Below are positions 59,112 to 64,000 of a stretch of DNA of 64,000 bases, one piece after another. A program made the translations under genes and the position numbers. The stretch is taken from contig JADANN010000163.1 of assembly GCA_018806985.1 (NCBI GenBank), forward strand, positions 62,001 to 126,000, given 5' to 3'. Numbering within the stretch: position 1 is the first letter of the stretch; the number at the start of each line of letters is the position of its first letter. The stretch comes from Angiostrongylus vasorum (Eukaryota; Nematoda; Chromadorea; Rhabditida; Metastrongylidae). The notes under the pieces are model-generated. The model was given only the letters and a program-made list of their open reading frames with translations, did no database searches and was not told the origin of the DNA.

Positions 59112-61865
59112 CTGGCCAAATGGCGAAAGCACTCAGTTCTCATCTACTATCGAAAAGTACTTGCAGATGCTCAGTAAGCGTAGAACTCCATGCCGGTTTA
59201 CCAACGCAAACTGTTGCTTCCACTGTCTGTTTACCTCACAAGGATGCCGCTAAAACAAGGGAGGAAGCTCTTCATACACCCTAGTTGCAGCGATTCTAGT
59301 TGTCATAGAGAAAACAGCTATCAGCCGGGACCTATAGGATTTTCTTTCTGTTAAATGGGCTTCTAGAAGATGCGTTAGTCCTTAGTACTACCACCTGTGA
59401 CAAGCGTTTCGGCGCAAACCTTTACGTAAAGAGAATCTTCGGTTAACTGACACATAAAGAATGAAACGGGCACGAATAACTCTTGTCTAACTGCTGTAAA
59501 ACAACACTCGGCTACATGAAGTTTCTACATCAGTTCAGCCGGTATAGACGATCTGAGAAACGGTTCCGCGTTTCTCTGGATCATGTTTCGTTCGATTTGT
59601 TGTGTTCTTTGAAAACTGCCTTTGCGTCAAGTATTTTGCCAATTCTCACAACTTCATTTCGGAGTTCGAGCAGCTTTCAACAGGTAGCTATCGAAATGTT
59701 GTGGAAAAGCACGTAGTCTCCGGTTGAAAGATGACTTTAATGAACTTTGAAGACAGAATGAGACAAACCTAGTTTTCTCAAACCCATTATCATTTACCAC
59801 TTGAATATGAAAAAAATTATTCCAAAATAATTCTGCGATAACAACCGCGGTCTTCCCACATAAGAGAATTCGTTATCTGCCTGGACAAAAATATAGAAAT
59901 ATAACAATAAATCGTTTCTTGCAAGGATCTATTTTTCAAGATATTAAACTAATCTTCTCTTGGAATGTCGGATGTGCTGCCAATAAGCAAAGGTTTTTTT
60001 TTAACTATTAGAGCAATCATGTGGCTTTTTCCACTGAACGAGCCCTAATTTGTGGAAGAGTAAGCAGAACGTAAAATGAACACTTTAGTTGGGTAATTCG
60101 CTATTCCCTCTTTCGGTTGTCGTGAACCTTGCCCAGATGGCCTAACAGTCAGCAAGAGTTGATTCAGAAATGGAAGTCGCTCGTATGCTAGAGGTATTAT
60201 TCAAGTGCTCTTAATACGTACATCCTAGAACTTGTATCGCCCGTCTTAATGAGCCGTGAAGAATAGTACGGGCACTTGCATAAATTCTGTGATCATTTGC
60301 TGGCTTGGCATGATTTTATTTCATTGAAGTATCGAAAGCCGTGGTAAGGCTCTCCAAGGCGGTTGCCATTTGTTAGCCAGTAACCTTCTTGATATTATCA
60401 TAGTAGTGTTTTCCACTGGTTGGCTTCTAGCTGCACTTCTGGATAGAAGCTCCAGCGTTTGTCAGCCAGCGAGACGTTGCCACTGTACAAACGCCTAATT
60501 TACTTTTAAATGTCGACGCAGTGAGAAAATCTCCATGCCAGAAAGAAGTGGGCGAACAATGCAGTGAAATGGCTTGAGATTCGTATGCAATTTTAATACA
60601 AGCGAAATATTCCATGCTGGAAAATTCTCTTCAAAGCTCCATGATTTTATTAAAATCGAGAATAATCTGAGGGAATAAGATCAGAAAGTGTTAAGAAAGT
60701 TCATTTGTTAAAAGTTTCTCAAGCTTTTATTATATATTTTCTATTCTAAGCAGGTTAAGAAAACAAAACACCTCATATTTCCAAATGACATACCTCCTTG
60801 AAGCAGTGGGCGAACCCACACGCATAAATGTGAAGATCGTAATGGATAATTACTGCGAGCAGATGAACTTAAATAAAAGAAGATCTGGGATCTGTGTAGC
60901 ATATGATATCGTTTCATGTGAGAGAAAAAGATCCTATATTTATAATCTGCGTGCACTAGAGCATAACTTTGTGTTTTGTGCAATAGTTCGTCATTAGGAG
61001 CCACGAACGTCTTAAAGAATCAAAGGGAAATTTCTTGCCTTCAAGATCGGCAATAAAGTTTCGTGAAGTTGACGGCAAATTTTTTCGTGCTAGTGAACTC
61101 TTGACTAGGTTTCGAATAAGAACGTAAATAGCAGTAAGTCATAACTCTGTTTAATTTGTACTAGGGATATATCGTAGAAGCAAAGAAGTCATCTATCAAA
61201 ATATAAACGTTCTAGAATAGAATAGTCTTTGAATTTCAAATCTTATACAGAAAACTGCGCACTACTGGTTGGAAAAATAATATTGTTAACTTACTCAAGT
61301 CCAAGGATTATATCCTTCGCAGTGTCTCTTTGCTGGCTACGAGTTTTTTAAGTCGACATTGATTAGCGGGATAGTAAAAAGGTAGCAAACACAAAAAGCC
61401 GAAACCGGTTGAACAATGTGTTAGCTGAAAGTCGATGATTCTGCTTGTTGGTTGGCTAGGCAGAATATTCATGGTAACCAGCTATTTTGGCTGAATGACC
61501 GATGAGTTTTGAACAGGAAGCTATTCAGAAATTATTCACAATTCAATCGACATTCCAGTGATGAACAACGGAAACGATTCAAAAATGAATATGGTGGAAG
61601 GTCATCTCAAGTAGATGAACTCTGGTGTTAATTGTCGAATCCAAATTTTTCAATGTATATGTCAGCTACACTTGAAATTCATATTTGATAGTACCTTTGA
61701 GAGTGCAGGCAACGCAGAGAAGCAAAATATTTCAACACACAAGCTTTTCTTTAGTTTTACTTATTGTCCATGGATACTAAAGCTCTCTCTTCGTATATTT
61801 GAGAGCGTGAAATTAGTAAATGGCCCTCCTGGGAAGTTAAAATCACTGATTTCATTGAGCGGTTT
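59112..61865. other. No gene recognised, right of the coiled-coil gene
   Basis: Upstream exons and the promoter of the coiled-coil gene would lie here, but I could not pick one. Frames at 59483-59716 (+) and 60741-61004 (-) show no recognised domain. No repeat of the window's families is seen. Confidence 0.4.
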
Positions 61866-61984
61866 GTCGCCGTAAGCCATCGCACACGCCATATAGGCAT
61901 TCAGCTACCTCTTCAATGCTAGATGGAGTCAAATGTATTGCGCATCACTCAGTGATCGACAAACGTCAAAGTACGTCATTTATC
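61866..61984 (+). repeat. SINE-like repeat A, 3' part only
   Basis: CGCCATATAGGCATTCAGC, ACCTCTTCAATGCTAGATGG, TATTGCGCATCACTCAGTG and CATTTATCC match the last third of the full-length copies at 18.5 and 54.0 kb. The head with the Pol III boxes is missing, the pattern expected from 5' truncation. Confidence 0.6.
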
Positions 61985-63009
61985 CGTTAATCACCTTTGA
62001 TTTAACTAAATTGTAGTTGACTAAAGACGCACCAACAAACATCATTTGTTTCTGTCGCTTATAGGAACGAAAATCAGCATTCTTCAGTTTCGACACCTTT
62101 TTTTCACCTTTCCCATAAGGAAACGTGGGAAACACAGGATAGCTCACTCCTTTCCAATGTGACATAGAGTTACTACTTGCTGGCTAGGAATGACGAGAAA
62201 TCTTCAACACCCACGAGACGATCTAATCATGTGAGGCGGTAAACCGTTGGGAGCTGTATTAATTAACTACGATCTCACATATCAACAACTTGTAGTATTT
62301 AAACATTCTAGTCCTGTTTTATCAAGAATTTTTAAACGCTTCCAGATTTTTTTCCATACAATGGGATTCATTTGTAATGTAATATTATGTTATATGTAGT
62401 TCGAGAGAAATAGGTGCGTTAGCTACGGTCGTCAAAGAGCAAACGTCTCGCCTTTTTTTTGCTAGATTTCGTGTTTGAAACATGACCATTTCCAAAAACT
62501 CCATATTGAACAGTATTTTTTGTACGACAGCTTTCTCGTACTGCTCAAGAATGGCTGTTTAAGATCACATTTTTCTTCTTTAGCAACGCACGTCATTTCT
62601 GCGGTTCTCCAGCGAGTAGAGCGTATGATTTGAATGTCGATTTTCTAGACTTTTTTGTCCTCTTTTCTTGCTCGTTATCGGTGTTTTATTCTAAAGGTTA
62701 TATTGGGCAAAACTCTCTCGAAGACCCCTCCCAATACGGGCATTGCGCTAGAAACCTTAATGGGACCACGTAAAGAGCCTAGATATGTTGCCATCTGGAA
62801 GATTTGCTGCGAAAAAATCATAAAGTCTTCATGAATTCTGAGAAACGATACGCCATTAACTCTTTGACGACCTTAAGACAGACATTGTGAGTTACACACG
62901 GCCGAAAATACCTCACACTTTCTTGCCAGTTAGGTACAGAAATACTTAGTCAACGTAATGAAGGGTTAAGCGGAACAAATGAATCGTTCGCAAATGCCGG
63001 AACATCTCT
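61985..63009. other. No gene recognised
   Basis: AT-rich DNA with short frames only. It ends at the PLE terminal repeat. Confidence 0.45.
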
Positions 63010-63162
63010 TAATAACTCAAAAGACCGACTTTCTATAAACCTCGGCATAGAGAGTTTATATATTTACTTATGTGATCTTATAAACTGATCTTCTTTAGCT
63101 GATCCGAGGTTGGTATAGGTGTTCGTTGACGTTGTCGTTGTTGTTGGTGTTGTTTGTCGATG

Positions 63163-63196
63163 GCTGACGTTTCGGCGATTTCGCCTTCCTCAGAGC
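63163..63196 (-). ncRNA. Reduced hammerhead ribozyme core, intact copy
   Basis: Minus strand: GCT (stem I), CTGAGGA, an extra A, GGCG with loop AAAT closing on CGCC (stem II, four pairs), GAAA, CG, TC, AGC (stem I). Every base of the hammerhead consensus (CUGANGA, GAAA, UH before the cut) is present. Stem III is just the ACGU of GAAACGUC, which cannot fold on itself but is self-complementary, so two RNA copies could form it together. The extra A before stem II departs from the textbook core. Reduced hammerheads acting as dimers are known for PLEs; activity here is inferred. Confidence 0.65.
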
Positions 63197-63233
63197 TTGC
63201 ACGTATTTTATATTAGAATACTTTAATTACTTG

Positions 63234-64000
63234 GTGGAAAAGGCTAAAGTATTAATGAAGATCGAAGTTTTTAAGTAGATGGTGGGTTAGGATGCTACGG
63301 TCAAACTGAAAGGCTACTTACCGTTATGTAACGAGTGGGACTGGCCCACGCGTTGTTCACGTGGGGTCGCGAGATGACACACCCGGGGGTCAAAATATCA
63401 TTTTGAAATAGGGCGCCAAGTCACGTGTGATAGTGAGGCATTCGTCTTTCCGGTTCATCTTTGGATTTTTGTATGATCTGTCCTAACGGGAGAGACGGGG
63501 ATTGCATGAGTTCAGGTATAATATACTTGATCTCATCTAACGCATGCCGTGAGGAATATAGCGGGGGAAACAGGTAGACCACTTTGTGTCCGCATAAAAG
63601 AACATCTAGATGGGAAAGCTAAAATTCGTCAAAACACTGCTCTAGGTACGCATAGGGCACAGAAGCACAACGACGATGATTTTGAAGTGACTGTACGGTT
63701 CCTAGCGCAGGAGTCGAAAACATCAACGCGCAAAACTCTTGAAGCGTTTTGGATAAATTTTAAAAATCCAAAGATGAACCGGAAAAACGAATGCCTCACT
63801 ATCACACGTGACCTGGCGCCCCTATGTCAAAGTGATGTTTTTGACCTCGGGGTGTGTCGTGCTCGCGACCCCACGTGAACGACGCGTGGGCCAGTCCCAC
63901 TCGTAACATCACGGTGAGTAGCCTTTCAGTTTGACCGTAGCATCCTAACCCACCATCTACTTAAAACTTTGATCTTCATTAATACTTTGGCCTTTTCCAC
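63234..64000. repeat. Inverted arms of about 238 bp
   Basis: 63234-63470 and 63762-64000 are inverted copies, for example GGTGGGTTAGGATGCTACGG against CCGTAGCATCCTAACCCACC and ACGAGTGGGACTGGCCCACG against CGTGGGCCAGTCCCACTCGT. The right arm includes the C-terminal end of the endonuclease frame (ITRDLAP), so the left arm contains that coding end in reverse. Confidence 0.9.
63440..63878 (+). pseudogene. GIY-YIG endonuclease of the PLE, frameshifted
   Basis: A Cys-rich lead-in (CPNGRDGDCMSSG) and first motif (IIYLISSNACREEY) lie in one frame at about 63477-63560. The second part (GETGRPLCVRIKEHLDGKAK onward) is in another frame from 63549. The C-terminal part (STRKTLEAFWINFKNPKMN, then ITRDLAPL) follows to about 63825. 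The frameshift lies inside the YIGET motif, which here reads YSG in one frame and IAGET in the other. The last codons to 63878 are terminal-repeat sequence. No ATG start is implied. Confidence 0.75.

Larger units (their letters stand above)
63010..64000. mobile_element. Penelope-like element with inverted terminal arms, cut by the window edge
   Basis: From the left: a PLE tail in minus orientation (TAATAACTCAAAAGACCGAC at 63010), a GTT-rich stretch, an intact hammerhead-like core on the minus strand (63163-63196), an arm at 63234-63470, a GIY-YIG endonuclease remnant on the plus strand (about 63440-63850), and a matching inverted arm at 63762-64000. The left half is thus an inverted copy of the 3' end of the right half. 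The right half should continue past the window into its own hammerhead core. The arms still match closely, so the arrangement is fairly recent although the protein is broken. Confidence 0.75.

Noticed and set aside
63549..63878. A free-standing 109-residue nuclease gene
   Set aside because: Its start is a frameshift artefact inside the GIY-YIG domain and its end runs into the element's terminal arm.

Overview
Organism. The window is AT-rich animal DNA: genes split by short GT-AG introns with TTTTCAG-like acceptors, a rhodopsin-type peptide receptor, and much intergenic DNA built from decayed retroelements and microsatellites. Intron style, RTE-type LINEs and tRNA-derived SINE-like repeats suggest a strongylid (hookworm-like) nematode. 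That is inference; no ribosomal or mitochondrial marker is present. Layout. 0-8.7 kb is repeat-rich: a dead RTE-type LINE (about 965-4400), two head-to-head SINE-like palindromes (4.5-4.9 and 5.9-6.2 kb) and a foldback element (7.0-7.7 kb) with a hammerhead-like core. 10-15 kb holds a small single-pass membrane protein on the minus strand. 15-32.7 kb is mainly repeats, including a Penelope-like element (PLE) piece with a GIY-YIG endonuclease remnant (21.3-22.3 kb), a second LINE remnant (30.6-31.6 kb) and a lone LINE 5' end (32.3-32.65 kb). 33.0-37.8 kb (+) carries a ten-exon gene I recognise as the TCAIM family (mitochondrial, DnaJ-like start); the exons join in frame to about 460 codons, and two SINEs and a PLE inverted pair lie in its introns. 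Convergent to it, 38.5-40.9 kb (-) encodes a seven-transmembrane receptor in one large exon. 48.7-59.1 kb (-) is a long multi-exon coiled-coil gene, possibly FAM81-like. The window ends in a PLE piece with about 240-bp inverted arms (63.0-64.0 kb) that runs off the edge. Main point of interest. A motif scattered through the window in both orientations (about 7.6, 22.1, 24.7, 26.2, 37.3, 45.1, 55.8, 58.35 and 63.2 kb) has the order CUGANGA, short stem II, GAAA, GUC, with a 3-5 bp stem I and almost no stem III. This fits the reduced hammerhead ribozymes reported with PLEs. In the best PLE copy the stem III bases are ACGU, which is self-complementary and could pair between two monomers. Copies often occur as inverted pairs. 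The 63.16 kb and 7.61 kb copies keep the core; the rest are decayed. Other points: an intron bounded by 15-bp direct repeats, candidate very short introns, and a possible GC-AG intron in the TCAIM gene. All exon models rest on reading frame, splice motifs and family memory, without transcript data.
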